Part shown: piece by piece, positions 54,404-63,760 of the stretch
Numbering within the stretch: position 1 is the first letter of the stretch
How the letters are laid out: the number at the start of each line of letters is the position of its first letter
Source of the DNA: Crocinitomix catalasitica ATCC 23190
Lineage (GTDB): Bacteria; Bacteroidota; Bacteroidia; Flavobacteriales_D; Crocinitomicaceae
Direction: 5' to 3'
DNA length: 64,000 bases
NCBI RefSeq assembly: GCF_000621625.1
Contig: NZ_JHXV01000018.1
Location: 1-64,000, forward strand
Translations under genes and position numbers: made by a program
The notes under the pieces: generated by a model
Database searches by the model: none
The model's input: only the letters and a program-made list of their open reading frames with translations
Told to the model about the DNA's origin: nothing

Positions 54404-57400
54404 ATGAAAACGATTGTAAATAACCTATTCCTGATACTATTATTAGTATTTTCCAATGCTTTATTTTCACAGTTTGGAGAAGCAGAGAAGCTTGTGGCAA
54501 ATTATAGTTCTCCTTACGCCATAAATAATTTTGATATAGATGGAGATGGAGACGAGGATTATGTCGCCGGATACTGGAAAAATATTTTATGGTATGAAAA
54601 CGTAGGAGAATATGAATTTCAATTGGGAAGGTATATTACTGCTGCAAATGGTCTGACTGGGCTTGTTAATGCCGATTTGAATGCTGATGGGTTTACAGAT
54701 TTGATATTTGTAGATGGAGATGGATTGTATAGAGTATTTGGGGCTGAAGCCGGAATGTTTGGAGATGCAGTTTTAGTTTTATCATTGAATGGTAAAGGTG
54801 TTGATGTTGCAGATATAGATGGAGATGGAGACTTAGATGTAGTTGTGACTGCCATAGGAGCACCTAGAGTAATTTGGTTTTCTAATGATGGCGAAGGAAA
54901 TTTGGAATATATGACATATCTTGGTGTTTACGAAGGGTATCCAAATGAGCTTTGTACGAGTGATTTGGATGGAGATGGAGATTATGATGTGGCTGTTGTG
55001 TATAGAGACAAAGTTGCATGGTACGAAAATGATGGCGCAGGTGTATTTGGTCCTCAAACTGAAATTGATGGTTCCCTTCCGGATGGAAGTTACATAGTTT
55101 CAGGAGATGTAGATGGAGATGGTGATATGGACTTAGTTGCTAGTGGTAGTAATGGTGAATATTATACAAAGGTTGCATATTATGAAAATGACGGTACAGG
55201 AGCATTTACTCTGGAGTTGATTAATAGTAGTTCCTGGCCTGTTTACAATGACCTTGAACTATTTGATTATAATGAAGATGGTTATCTGGATGTTTTAACC
55301 GCAGATTCTTATAGAGATGTTATAAAAGGTTATCCGTTTGATGGTTTAGATTTTGGAGATGCTGTTATAATTGATAATCCTAATAATTGCAATGTAATTC
55401 GAATATTGGATGCGGATGGAGATGAAAATATTGATTTGGTTACTTCAAGAGTTGATGACGGGGCTGGAGGTAGTGGTGATATAATTTTACTAAAAAATAA
55501 TGGTGGTGGCACGTTCGAAGATGTTGGTTTTATCAATAATTCAGTGCATGGAATAATTAAAGAGGTAATCACGACCGATTTAAATTCGGATGGACATATT
55601 GATGTCCTGTATGTACAAAATAAAAAAGTAGAATACGTCCGTAATACGGGAGCAACAGGTTTCGATCAAAGAATTGTTTTGGAAGACGAATTAAATGCTT
55701 TATTAGTGGGGGCTGGAGATATTAATGGAGATGGTTATGTGGATGTGGTTTTGACAGATTTTATTGCAGATGAGTTATTATGGTTGGAGAATGATGGGGA
55801 GGGAAATTTTGGTGATCCACAACTAATTTATGATGAAATTGAATCAGAGCAAGTTTTAGTGGTTGATGATCTAAATGGAGATGGATTTGCGGATGTCCTT
55901 TGTGCATTGAATGATAAAATTCTTGCTTTTATGAATGAGGGAGAGGGTGTATTTGGATCACCTATAATTTTATTGGAAGGACTCCTTGATCTAGTTGATA
56001 TTCTTTCATTCGATTCAGATGATGATGGAGATAAAGAAATTTTTTCTTTTTCAAGTGTGACTTTAGAACTATTTTATTTTGAAAATTTGGACGGTGTGAG
56101 TTTTGGTCCTTTAGAACTAATCGCCGAATTGCCAAATGATCAGATTGACCTTGATTTTGGTGATATTAATGGAGATGGTCAAATAGATTTAGCTTCAATG
56201 GTATGGTTTGGTGATTCTGAGGTTTATTGGTATCCAAATGATGGAGGGACGTTTGGAGACCCAATCTATGTTGGGCCTGGACCAGAATTGGGCAAAGGTT
56301 TGAAAGTGATGGATTTAGATGCAGACGGTGATCAAGATATAGGAGTGGTTTCAAATTACGTCCTGGCAGAGGAGTTTGGTTGGTTCGAAAATTTTGGGGG
56401 TGGGACATTTAGTGATGAATATATATTCGTTGCTTCTGCTGATGCTTACATGATTTTTGGGGCAGATTTTGACGAAGACGGAGATGTTGATCCTGGAGTC
56501 GTTTCAATAAATGATGATTATTTGGCTATATACGAGAATTTATATTATTCAAATTTACAGATAAAGGGAAATTTGTTTGTTGATCTTAATTTAAACGGAT
56601 TCCTGGATTCAGCTGACGTAGGAATGAGTTATACTAATGTAAGTACTACGCCTGAAAGCGACTTTGCTTTTACAGCACCAAGTGGCGCTTATTTCATGAA
56701 TTTCGTTGATACAAGTGGAACATACTTATTAGCCCCAAATGAAATTGAACATTGGAGTGTCGTTACGGATTCGTTAACTTATTCCATTTTTATTGGTGAT
56801 TTTTTTACGGCAGTGGACAGTCTTGATTTTGGGTTCTACCCTGATACAGTATTTGATGCTATAACAGCCGATATCGTCGGAGGTTTTCCAAGATGTAATC
56901 AAGAAGTAAACTATTGGCTCAATATTGAAAATATCGGAACTACAGTTCCATCAGGAAAAATTAAACTTACGCTTGATGACAGTTTAACCTATATTTCATC
57001 AGCTATAACACCTGACTCCATAGTTGGTCAAAATATTTATTGGTCCTTCGATAGTTTAATGTATTTTTCGAACTATCAAATTAATCTGCACGTTCAAATG
57101 CCGGACTTTTTAAGTGAAGGAGATACGTTAACAAGCACTCTTTTTTCAACGGTTGATTCATTAGAAGGAATGGTGTTTTCCACAACAGCGGAATTGGAAC
57201 AAATTCTGAGGTGTGCCTATGATCCAAATGATAAAATAGCTACTCCTGCAGGAACGGATAACTTAGGCTATATTCCAATAGGTGTAACTGAGCTTGATTA
57301 TACCATCAGGTTCCAAAACACTGGTTCGGATACCGCATTTACTGTAATAATATCCGATCAGCTAGACACAAATCTCAATTGGGAGTCGATAGAGTTACTG

Positions 57401-58540
57401 TCAACCAGTCATTTTATGGATGTCGAAGTAAATTATGATGGAGAAGTGGAGTTTCGTTTTGAAAATATTATGCTCCCTGACAGTATCGTGGATGAACCCG
57501 CAAGTCATGGCTATGTGCGGTATCGAATTCATTTGAACGAAGGATTAGATCCAGGAACAAGTATTTATAATACCGCTAATATCTATTTTGACGCAAACCC
57601 CGCGGTTGTTACTAATACAAAAATCAATACATTATATGATTGTGAATCAGTACTTTCATTATTAAACGGGGATTCCGTGGTTTGCGAGGATTATTTTTGG
57701 GAAGCTGAACTCATCAATGCTCCTTCCACAATCGATTATTTATGGACAATAGATGAGTTCATGGAAGAAAATGAGCCAAATGTTTCATGGATGGCAGATA
57801 CCGCTGGTACTTTTAATATTACTTTAAGTATAGCCACAGATTTTTGCGCAACAGATACAACTTTTGAATTGATGGTGATACCAAAAGAAATAAACAATCT
57901 TGTTGGTGCTGAAATTTGCTCTGGAGATAGCTTGTTCTTTTCTGGTGATTATTTTATGTTTTCCGGAACTTATTACGATACACTTATATCTGTTACCGGA
58001 TGCGACTCAATTCTAATACAAGAATTAATCGTGTTTGATCTTCCAGTTATCTTTATTGATGATATTGATGAAGAAATTGTCTGCTTGGAGAGTGGTCCTG
58101 TAGAGCTTTCTGCAATGCCAACTGATGGTGTTTTTAGTGGGGCAGGGATGGCAAGTAATATATTTCAACCAAACGAAGCTGGGATAGGTGATCATACAAT
58201 TTATTATTCACTGACGGATGAAAATGGATGTTCCTCAAAAGATTCTATTCTAATTTCGGTGGTGTCATGTTTAGGTGTTTCTAAATTAAATCATGAGAAT
58301 TTCACAATCTTCCCCAATCCCTTCAGTAATTACACAACAATCAATTTCAACGAACCACTTACCGAAAACCACACCATCCTTATTCACGATATTCTAGGCA
58401 AAGAGGTTTACAGAAATGAAAATGTCACTGGTACTAGTTTAGAAATTAAGAAAGAACAATTAGGCGTTGGGGTTTATATTTTGTCTTTTTACAGTCCCGA
58501 ATCAGAAAAGCTAATGAGTACGAAGTTGGTGGTTGAGTAG
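54404..58540 (+). CDS. Large T9SS-sorted protein with FG-GAP/VCBS repeats
   Basis: 1378 residues. Signal peptide ends LFSQ. About 14 calcium-binding-like DxDGDGxxD units (for example DIDGDGDLDVV, DLNGDGFADVL, DINGDGQIDLA) run from residue 45 to about 720, an integrin-like beta-propeller. Residues about 730-810 are a SdrD B-like segment; 930-1080 contain DPNDKIATPAG, LDYTIRFQNTGSDTAF and YNTANIYFDANPAVVTN, a DUF7619/DUF11-type domain. PKD-like parts and the type A sorting domain (FTIFPNPFSNY to the end) follow. It is probably a calcium-dependent surface adhesin exported by T9SS. Confidence 0.87.
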   Translation: MKTIVNNLFLILLLVFSNALFSQFGEAEKLVANYSSPYAINNFDIDGDGDEDYVAGYWKNILWYENVGEYEFQLGRYITAANGLTGLVNADLNADGFTDLIFVDGDGLYRVFGAEAGMFGDAVLVLSLNGKGVDVADIDGDGDLDVVVTAIGAPRVIWFSNDGEGNLEYMTYLGVYEGYPNELCTSDLDGDGDYDVAVVYRDKVAWYENDGAGVFGPQTEIDGSLPDGSYIVSGDVDGDGDMDLVASGSNGEYYTKVAYYENDGTGAFTLELINSSSWPVYNDLELFDYNEDGYLDVLTADSYRDVIKGYPFDGLDFGDAVIIDNPNNCNVIRILDADGDENIDLVTSRVDDGAGGSGDIILLKNNGGGTFEDVGFINNSVHGIIKEVITTDLNSDGHIDVLYVQNKKVEYVRNTGATGFDQRIVLEDELNALLVGAGDINGDGYVDVVLTDFIADELLWLENDGEGNFGDPQLIYDEIESEQVLVVDDLNGDGFADVLCALNDKILAFMNEGEGVFGSPIILLEGLLDLVDILSFDSDDDGDKEIFSFSSVTLELFYFENLDGVSFGPLELIAELPNDQIDLDFGDINGDGQIDLASMVWFGDSEVYWYPNDGGTFGDPIYVGPGPELGKGLKVMDLDADGDQDIGVVSNYVLAEEFGWFENFGGGTFSDEYIFVASADAYMIFGADFDEDGDVDPGVVSINDDYLAIYENLYYSNLQIKGNLFVDLNLNGFLDSADVGMSYTNVSTTPESDFAFTAPSGAYFMNFVDTSGTYLLAPNEIEHWSVVTDSLTYSIFIGDFFTAVDSLDFGFYPDTVFDAITADIVGGFPRCNQEVNYWLNIENIGTTVPSGKIKLTLDDSLTYISSAITPDSIVGQNIYWSFDSLMYFSNYQINLHVQMPDFLSEGDTLTSTLFSTVDSLEGMVFSTTAELEQILRCAYDPNDKIATPAGTDNLGYIPIGVTELDYTIRFQNTGSDTAFTVIISDQLDTNLNWESIELLSTSHFMDVEVNYDGEVEFRFENIMLPDSIVDEPASHGYVRYRIHLNEGLDPGTSIYNTANIYFDANPAVVTNTKINTLYDCESVLSLLNGDSVVCEDYFWEAELINAPSTIDYLWTIDEFMEENEPNVSWMADTAGTFNITLSIATDFCATDTTFELMVIPKEINNLVGAEICSGDSLFFSGDYFMFSGTYYDTLISVTGCDSILIQELIVFDLPVIFIDDIDEEIVCLESGPVELSAMPTDGVFSGAGMASNIFQPNEAGIGDHTIYYSLTDENGCSSKDSILISVVSCLGVSKLNHENFTIFPNPFSNYTTINFNEPLTENHTILIHDILGKEVYRNENVTGTSLEIKKEQLGVGVYILSFYSPESEKLMSTKLVVE

Positions 58541-58595
58541 CTTTATAAAATTAATGTTTATTACTGTTATTATGGTTAATCTTCAATAGAGAATA

Positions 58596-58934
58596 TCACC
58601 TCTTTAAAGTTATTCCATCTAAAATCATTTCGTATTTGTCGGTACTGCCTTCGCATAATGTCGGTGCTTAATCAACATTAAAAGTATGTCTAGATATTTT
58701 CAATTCCGAACCATTTAACGTTACAGTACCAGAATAATCTTTACCAAAAGTTCCTTCACTTTTATAATTTCCACTCCCATGGTCGTTAATATTGAGATAA
58801 TGCTTATAAGTAAATACTAAAACTTTTTCTTCACCTATCCAATTTCCTTGATATTCTTTTGGTACAATAGCATCCTTTTTAGAACAGCCTAATAAAAGCA
58901 ATATGAACCCAAGAATTATAATTAAATTTTTCAT
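58596..58934 (-). pseudogene. Small lipoprotein of the GNW family interrupted by a stop
   Basis: The open frame is 88 residues (58668-58934): lipobox LLGC, KEYQGNW, GSGNY and ISRHTFNVD. A TAA at 58668-58670 stops it, but the same frame continues for 23 residues APTLCEGSTDKYEMILDGI.. to TGA at 58596. The neighbour at 60153 reads SIDQAPTL at the same place, so the stop replaces a glutamine codon: CAA to TAA, one base. The full-length product would be 112 residues, normal for the family. It is either a recent pseudogene, a read-through gene or an assembly error. Confidence 0.82.
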
Positions 58935-58974
58935 AGTGTTTTTTTTATCAATTCAAATCAATTTAAAGTCACTA

Positions 58975-58982
58975 CAAATTTA
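58975..58982 (-). promoter_or_regulatory. -7 element TAAATTTG for the interrupted lipoprotein
   Basis: CAAATTTA on the plus strand reads TAAATTTG on the minus strand, 40 bases upstream of the ATG at 58934. Confidence 0.45.
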
Positions 58983-59063
58983 ATTTTAGTGCAAGACCTT
59001 TAATAATTGAATTAAGCAAGTATTTATTGCGGTTGTGATAATCGCATAAGCACCATTACAATT

Positions 59064-59984
59064 CTACTCAGCTGCTTCAACTTCATCATCGGAAGCAATG
59101 CTTTCCGAATCTTTGCCATTACTTAAGGTTGTTAAAAACTCTTCACTATCCGAAAAATCTAATGTTCGAATTGGGAATGGGATTGAAATTCCTTTTTCAT
59201 CATATAATTCTTTAATGGCCATAATGGCATCACTTTGTATTTTAACAATATTGAATTGATCCGTGTTTTTAGTCCAAATTCTTACATTGAAATTAATTGA
59301 CGAACCACCAAACTCGTTGAACATAACTTCAGGGGCTTTATCGGATACAAGTCCTTCTAGTTGTTTTAATCGCTCTTCTGTTAAGGCTTTTACATCTTTT
59401 AAATTGTCTGAATATGAAACACCAACTTCTAAATCAATTCTTCGTTCATCATTCGATGTATAATTCGTAACAGGGTTCTGAAATAAATGGGTATTCGGTA
59501 TAATTATATCGTTTCCTTGGAAGGTACGTATCATGGTTGTTCTTAATTTAAGCTCCCTGATGACACCAGTTTGTCCTTCAACTTCAACAATGTCTCCTAT
59601 TTTAAATGGTTTGTTGGCTGCCATAAATAATCCTGAAATAAAGTTGGCGGCTATGTCCTGAAAAGCAAATCCAATGGCAATACCAGCAACACCAACACCC
59701 GCAAGAATGGAGGTTACGGTTTTATCTAGGTTTACTACCGATAAGGCAAACAAAAATCCTAATACAATCACAATGAATTGAATGACTTTGGCGAAAATAG
59801 CTTTCAATTCTTCGTTTTTCCATTTTGCCATAAGGTATTTCTTGAACACGATTCTAACGCCTTTTGCAATGAAAAACACAGAAACGGCGATCACTATTGC
59901 TAGAATTATATTGGGTAGCATCGTTATTAATGTTGAGTACCAATTGTCTAGCTTTTCCCAAATCATACTTAATTCTTCTCTCAT
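59064..59984 (-). CDS. Small-conductance mechanosensitive channel MscS
   Basis: 306 residues with three membrane helices. The pore helix (SILAGVGVAGIAIGFAFQDIAANFISGLF, residues about 90-118) is the classic glycine/alanine pattern, followed by the beta domain PFKIGDIVEVEGQTGVI and IPNTHLF. The C-terminal tail is longer and acidic (SESIASDDEVEAAE). It releases solutes when the membrane is stretched. It lies among the small lipoprotein genes, on the same strand, with no promoter recognised. Confidence 0.93.
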   Translation of the reverse strand: MREELSMIWEKLDNWYSTLITMLPNIILAIVIAVSVFFIAKGVRIVFKKYLMAKWKNEELKAIFAKVIQFIVIVLGFLFALSVVNLDKTVTSILAGVGVAGIAIGFAFQDIAANFISGLFMAANKPFKIGDIVEVEGQTGVIRELKLRTTMIRTFQGNDIIIPNTHLFQNPVTNYTSNDERRIDLEVGVSYSDNLKDVKALTEERLKQLEGLVSDKAPEVMFNEFGGSSINFNVRIWTKNTDQFNIVKIQSDAIMAIKELYDEKGISIPFPIRTLDFSDSEEFLTTLSNGKDSESIASDDEVEAAE

Positions 59985-60152
59985 ATCTTTTAAATCTTTG
60001 AGAATTCAACTGAAATAAATACGCCAAACAATTAACTCGTTGATTATTAATGGTCTGTATTTTTTTGTTAGCATCGCATGTGTGGAGAAATACCCACACA
60101 AATTGTGGAAAATTGAAGGAGTGCTATTGAATAATGAATGTCAAACGTTATT

Positions 60153-60488
60153 TTACCTCGAATAAACAACGCTATCCAGTATCATTTCATAAGTATTATT
60201 AACTGTGTCAATTAAAGTCGGAGCTTGGTCTATAGAGAATTTGCTTTTACCAATCCTAAGTTCATCTCCATTAATCTTAACCTTTCCTGAACTATTGACA
60301 TTAATATAAGTCTCCTTTTTATAGGTTGCCTCTCCATTCATTTCAATCGTAATGGTATATAATTTACTTGTGAGGTATATTTTTTCTTTACCATGCCAAG
60401 TGCCTATATATGTTTCAGGTATCGGTTCACTTTTTTGGCAGCTGAAAAATAAAATAACAATGCTGATTATTGTAATTAAGTGTTTCAT
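60153..60488 (-). CDS. Small lipoprotein, GNW family
   Basis: 111 residues from ATG at 60488, which gives a signal peptide with lipobox FFSC; the ATG at 60509 adds seven hydrophobic residues and is less likely. It contains ETYIGTWHG, EATYKK, SSGKVKINGDELRIGKSKFSI and the terminal TYEMILDSVVYSR. It follows the gene at 60516 by 27 bases, so the two are probably one transcript. Envelope-anchored; role unknown. Confidence 0.8.
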   Translation of the reverse strand: MKHLITIISIVILFFSCQKSEPIPETYIGTWHGKEKIYLTSKLYTITIEMNGEATYKKETYINVNSSGKVKINGDELRIGKSKFSIDQAPTLIDTVNNTYEMILDSVVYSR

Positions 60489-60515
60489 AGTCAGAATTAA
60501 TATAAGCAATATTTA

Positions 60516-60857
60516 TTATTGTCTTTGATAACAAATTCCATCCAGTGTCATTTCGTATTTGTCAAAATTAAATTTGTTTGGCTCAGGAGGGTCATTTATT
60601 TCAAATTCGAGTTTGCCAATCGAAAGTGTTTTGCCGCTTATCTTTACTTTTCCTTTCTCAGTGCTTTTAAAAAAGGCTGCTTTTGTAAAAGTGCCTTTTC
60701 CATTTGTGTTTATTTCAATGCAGTAATTAATTCCGAAAAAACCACCTTCTCGACCGGTCCAATTCCCTATATAATTTGCAGGGATATGGTTTGCATTATT
60801 TTTATTACACCCTATCAAAATAAATGTGAAACCTAAAATTGCGATTAATTTTTTCAT
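60516..60857 (-). CDS. Small lipoprotein, GNW family
   Basis: 113 residues. Signal peptide with lipobox LIGC. It has NYIGNWTGREGG, GKGTFTK, KGKVKISGKTLSIGKLEFEI and KYEMTLDGICYQRQ. Closely related to its neighbour and to the genes at 58596 and 309. First of a two-gene unit. The family shares a likely beta-sheet layout; no function is known to me. Confidence 0.8.
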   Translation of the reverse strand: MKKLIAILGFTFILIGCNKNNANHIPANYIGNWTGREGGFFGINYCIEINTNGKGTFTKAAFFKSTEKGKVKISGKTLSIGKLEFEINDPPEPNKFNFDKYEMTLDGICYQRQ

Positions 60858-61110
60858 GTTCTTGCTAATTATCGATCAATACTTTTGCTTTTCGACGTAA
60901 ATATATATTGAAAGTTTAGCTACTAATTATTGAATTCCGCCAGCTAAGATTTTGACTTTCGATTATTGCAATAGCGTATTAATTCAGATGTCAGAATACA
61001 GAAAATGCTGCTTTTTATTTATATTTGACTACCTAATTACTTGAAACTATGAAATTCATCAACTCGTACAAGCTTTCTCAGACAAAGTTAATCGTCAAAT
61101 AAACTGGTCC

Positions 61111-62817
61111 ATGAAAAACTTAAATCTCAAATTACTTTTTGCTTTTTTTATTGCAAATGCACATTTTGTTTCAGCTCAAATTATTGGGCGAGATGCATAT
61201 CTAATAGGTGATTATTTAAATATTGCAATAAATGGCACTAGAGGAAATGAAGGAGGACAAAATTCAGGTGTATTTCATGAAAGGGGAGGGGATCCATTGT
61301 TTCCTTGCGGTCTTGTAGCTGATATCGACAGATCGGATTGGGATTACACTAGTTTCTATGGCGATTATTATAGTGCTGGAACGCCCGAAAATGGTTTCGG
61401 AATAAGAATGAACGGCATTGATTATAGTAATAATTATAATGTTCACGAAATTGATACTACGGCTTTAATTAACTATTCAGATGAAGGGAATTGTATCAAT
61501 GCATTTTGGCAGGGTGAGATAGATGGTTTGGAAGTGAAAGTCAACTATCAATTGAAAAAGGATGCGCTCTATTATAAAACTACAGTGAAAATGATTAATA
61601 ATACAGACGAAGATTTGGTTGATTTGTATTATTACAGAACTGTAGATCCAGATAATAATCAAGCATTGACAGGCGATTTTAGAACAACAAATACGATTGT
61701 TTCACAACCAGATTCAGCCTGCCAAAAAGCATTGGTCTCAGCAACACAAGATTTACCCGTCCAATCTTATTTAGGCTTTGGAGCAATTGGAGAGAATTTT
61801 AGAGTAAGTATGGGTGGATTTTCAAATCGAGACGCTGAAGATATTTGGAACGGTGAGAGTCCAAGGTTTGAGAGTAATGAAAGTTTTGTCAGAGTAATTA
61901 TGGATGAGGCCATTTCACTGGCTTATAAGACAGATTTATTATCAGGTGATAGTGTAAATTTTTCGTTCATAGTAGCCGTGAGTGAGGATGCAATGAACGA
62001 TGGTCTGAAAGATTTATTTCGGATAAACTATTCAACGGATGATGATGGGCTCGGATTAGCTTGGAACGAATGCACTGAAGTTGACACCGTGCATGTTTGT
62101 CCAGGAGTGCCAGTAATGTTATTCATTGAAGGAGAAAATACTGATGTTTATAATTGGCATTGGTCGCCACCATTAGGTTTGACAACTGAATTTGGTGATA
62201 CAACTTTTGCATCTCCACGAGAATTAACGAGATATACAGTTAGTCTTGAGGTTGATGATTGTATGCCAATTGTTGCGAAAAATATTGTATATGAGCCAAT
62301 TGGGTATAATACCACTATTTCTAGAGATAGAAGAATATTTATAGGTGAAACAACGACCCTCGAAGCAACTGGTGGAGATTCCTATACTTGGTTCCCAACC
62401 GACGGGTTGTCTGATCCGCTTTCAGCTGTAACTGATGCTACACCAACTGAGACAACTATTTATAGTGTAGTCATTGGTTTTGATGAGTTTGACTGTGATG
62501 ATACGCTTAGTGTTACTGTTTTTGTAGATGAAGTTGAAGACGATCTTGGTATTTCAACAAATAGTAAATATGAGAATATCACGATCTACCCCAATCCATC
62601 AAACGATTTTATTACGGTTGATTTTGGGCAAGTTTTGACAAATGATCACAAGATAATAATGCATAATGCTATGGGTCAAATCGTGTATTCAAAAGAGGAT
62701 GTGATTGGTGAAAAATATTCAATTAAACTGGAATGGTTATCTCCAGGTACATATATTTTATCACTTCGAAACAATGAAAATAAAGCAGAATACAGCACGA
62801 AATTGGTGGTCGAATAA
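61111..62817 (+). CDS. T9SS-sorted secreted protein, unknown central domain
   Basis: 568 residues. Signal peptide ends VSAQ. The N-terminal ~300 residues (GRDAYLIGDYLNIAINGTRGNEGG, VKVNYQLKKDALYYKTTVKMINNTDEDLVDLYYYRTVDPDNNQ) form a domain I cannot name. Ig-like/PKD stretches follow (PGVPVMLFIEGENTDVYNW, TTLEATGGDSYTWFP). The C-terminus (ITIYPNPSND to KLVVE) is a type A sorting domain similar to those at 51.3 and 54.3 kb. Exported by T9SS; adhesion is a guess. Confidence 0.8.
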   Translation: MKNLNLKLLFAFFIANAHFVSAQIIGRDAYLIGDYLNIAINGTRGNEGGQNSGVFHERGGDPLFPCGLVADIDRSDWDYTSFYGDYYSAGTPENGFGIRMNGIDYSNNYNVHEIDTTALINYSDEGNCINAFWQGEIDGLEVKVNYQLKKDALYYKTTVKMINNTDEDLVDLYYYRTVDPDNNQALTGDFRTTNTIVSQPDSACQKALVSATQDLPVQSYLGFGAIGENFRVSMGGFSNRDAEDIWNGESPRFESNESFVRVIMDEAISLAYKTDLLSGDSVNFSFIVAVSEDAMNDGLKDLFRINYSTDDDGLGLAWNECTEVDTVHVCPGVPVMLFIEGENTDVYNWHWSPPLGLTTEFGDTTFASPRELTRYTVSLEVDDCMPIVAKNIVYEPIGYNTTISRDRRIFIGETTTLEATGGDSYTWFPTDGLSDPLSAVTDATPTETTIYSVVIGFDEFDCDDTLSVTVFVDEVEDDLGISTNSKYENITIYPNPSNDFITVDFGQVLTNDHKIIMHNAMGQIVYSKEDVIGEKYSIKLEWLSPGTYILSLRNNENKAEYSTKLVVE

Positions 62818-62880
62818 AATAGAATCCTAGGTCAACTCCTTAAAAATTTGTACCTTACAGTTGATTTAAAAGGGATTCGT

Positions 62881-63597
62881 ATGAAAACATTAAATATTTT
62901 ATTGCTTTTTACAAGTGTTCTACTTGTAGGAATAGCGGCGCAATCGAAACCAACTACCGAACCAGTTGAAAAAATTGCAATTATAAATGGTATCCATCAC
63001 TATTATGATGGTGTTTGCTTTACAGATGAAACGTATTTCGAATCGATGTCTTTCCGTGTTGTGAATGGTGAAGAAATTGATGATAATTATAAAATCATAG
63101 AAGGCATTATTTATTTAAAATCAAACGCGAAGAATAGATTAGGGAAAGTTGGCGAATCAGGCACTTTTGAATTCAATTCTGAAGAACCATTAAAAGGTTT
63201 AGAGGGTGAACAGGTAAATGTTGAACTTAAAGTCATAAATGAAACGACTGGTGAGCGTAGTTCTTTTACCTTTTACTTTTACGCGAACGCTACTCCAGAA
63301 GTGTTTTTAGGGACAACAAAAAATGGAGATGTATTAAATGGAGTAAGTGAATTGTCTGGTAAAATAACTGTCAAATATACTGACTCTGATCTCTCTATAA
63401 GTTTCAATGTACTGTCGGGTACGGTATCAGTAGAAGATAAAATGAGGCAAGGCAATGTATTGCGAGGTGGTGCATTAAATAAGGAAGCAAAACAATTATT
63501 AGCGAATTCGAGCGGTAGTAAAGTTACAATTTTCATCGATTATCAAGACGAGGGTGGTTTAGTGAAACGAACAGCGCTCGTTTTCGATGTCAAATAA
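62881..63597 (+). CDS. Exported protein of unknown function, first of a tandem pair
   Basis: 238 residues from ATG at 62881; the frame also opens at 62848 but the later ATG starts a signal peptide (MKTLNILLLFTSVLLVGIAAQ). The mature part reads YYDGVCFTDETYFESMSFRV, NYKIIEGIIYLKSNAK, FTFYFYANATPEVFLG and VLRGGALNKEAKQLLANSSG. The last region weakly resembles the C-terminal domain of GldM, but I would not assign it. A paralogue with the same start and upstream sequence begins at 63761. A TACCTTAC -7-like sequence lies upstream. Confidence 0.65.
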   Translation: MKTLNILLLFTSVLLVGIAAQSKPTTEPVEKIAIINGIHHYYDGVCFTDETYFESMSFRVVNGEEIDDNYKIIEGIIYLKSNAKNRLGKVGESGTFEFNSEEPLKGLEGEQVNVELKVINETTGERSSFTFYFYANATPEVFLGTTKNGDVLNGVSELSGKITVKYTDSDLSISFNVLSGTVSVEDKMRQGNVLRGGALNKEAKQLLANSSGSKVTIFIDYQDEGGLVKRTALVFDVK

Positions 63598-63760
63598 AAC
63601 CTAGATTATAGCCAGTCTCCGGCAGGAGTATTATAATGGAGTCAACAGCAGATCGAGTGAACGGTTTTTCTAAACTAATTTTTACTTTTTTAGCTTTATA
63701 AAATTTTCTGTTGCCTTTCTAAAAAAGTCGTATCTTACAAGCGATTTAAAGATTATCGAT

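Noticed and set aside
55330-56408. Several minus-strand frames inside the FG-GAP gene
   Set aside because: Low-complexity shadows caused by the repeated GATGGAGAT coding units.
54540-56560. Regularly spaced GATGGAGATGG-like repeats that could suggest a CRISPR or satellite
   Set aside because: They encode the DxDGDGxxD units of an FG-GAP protein in frame, with variable spacing; no CRISPR array was seen anywhere in the window.
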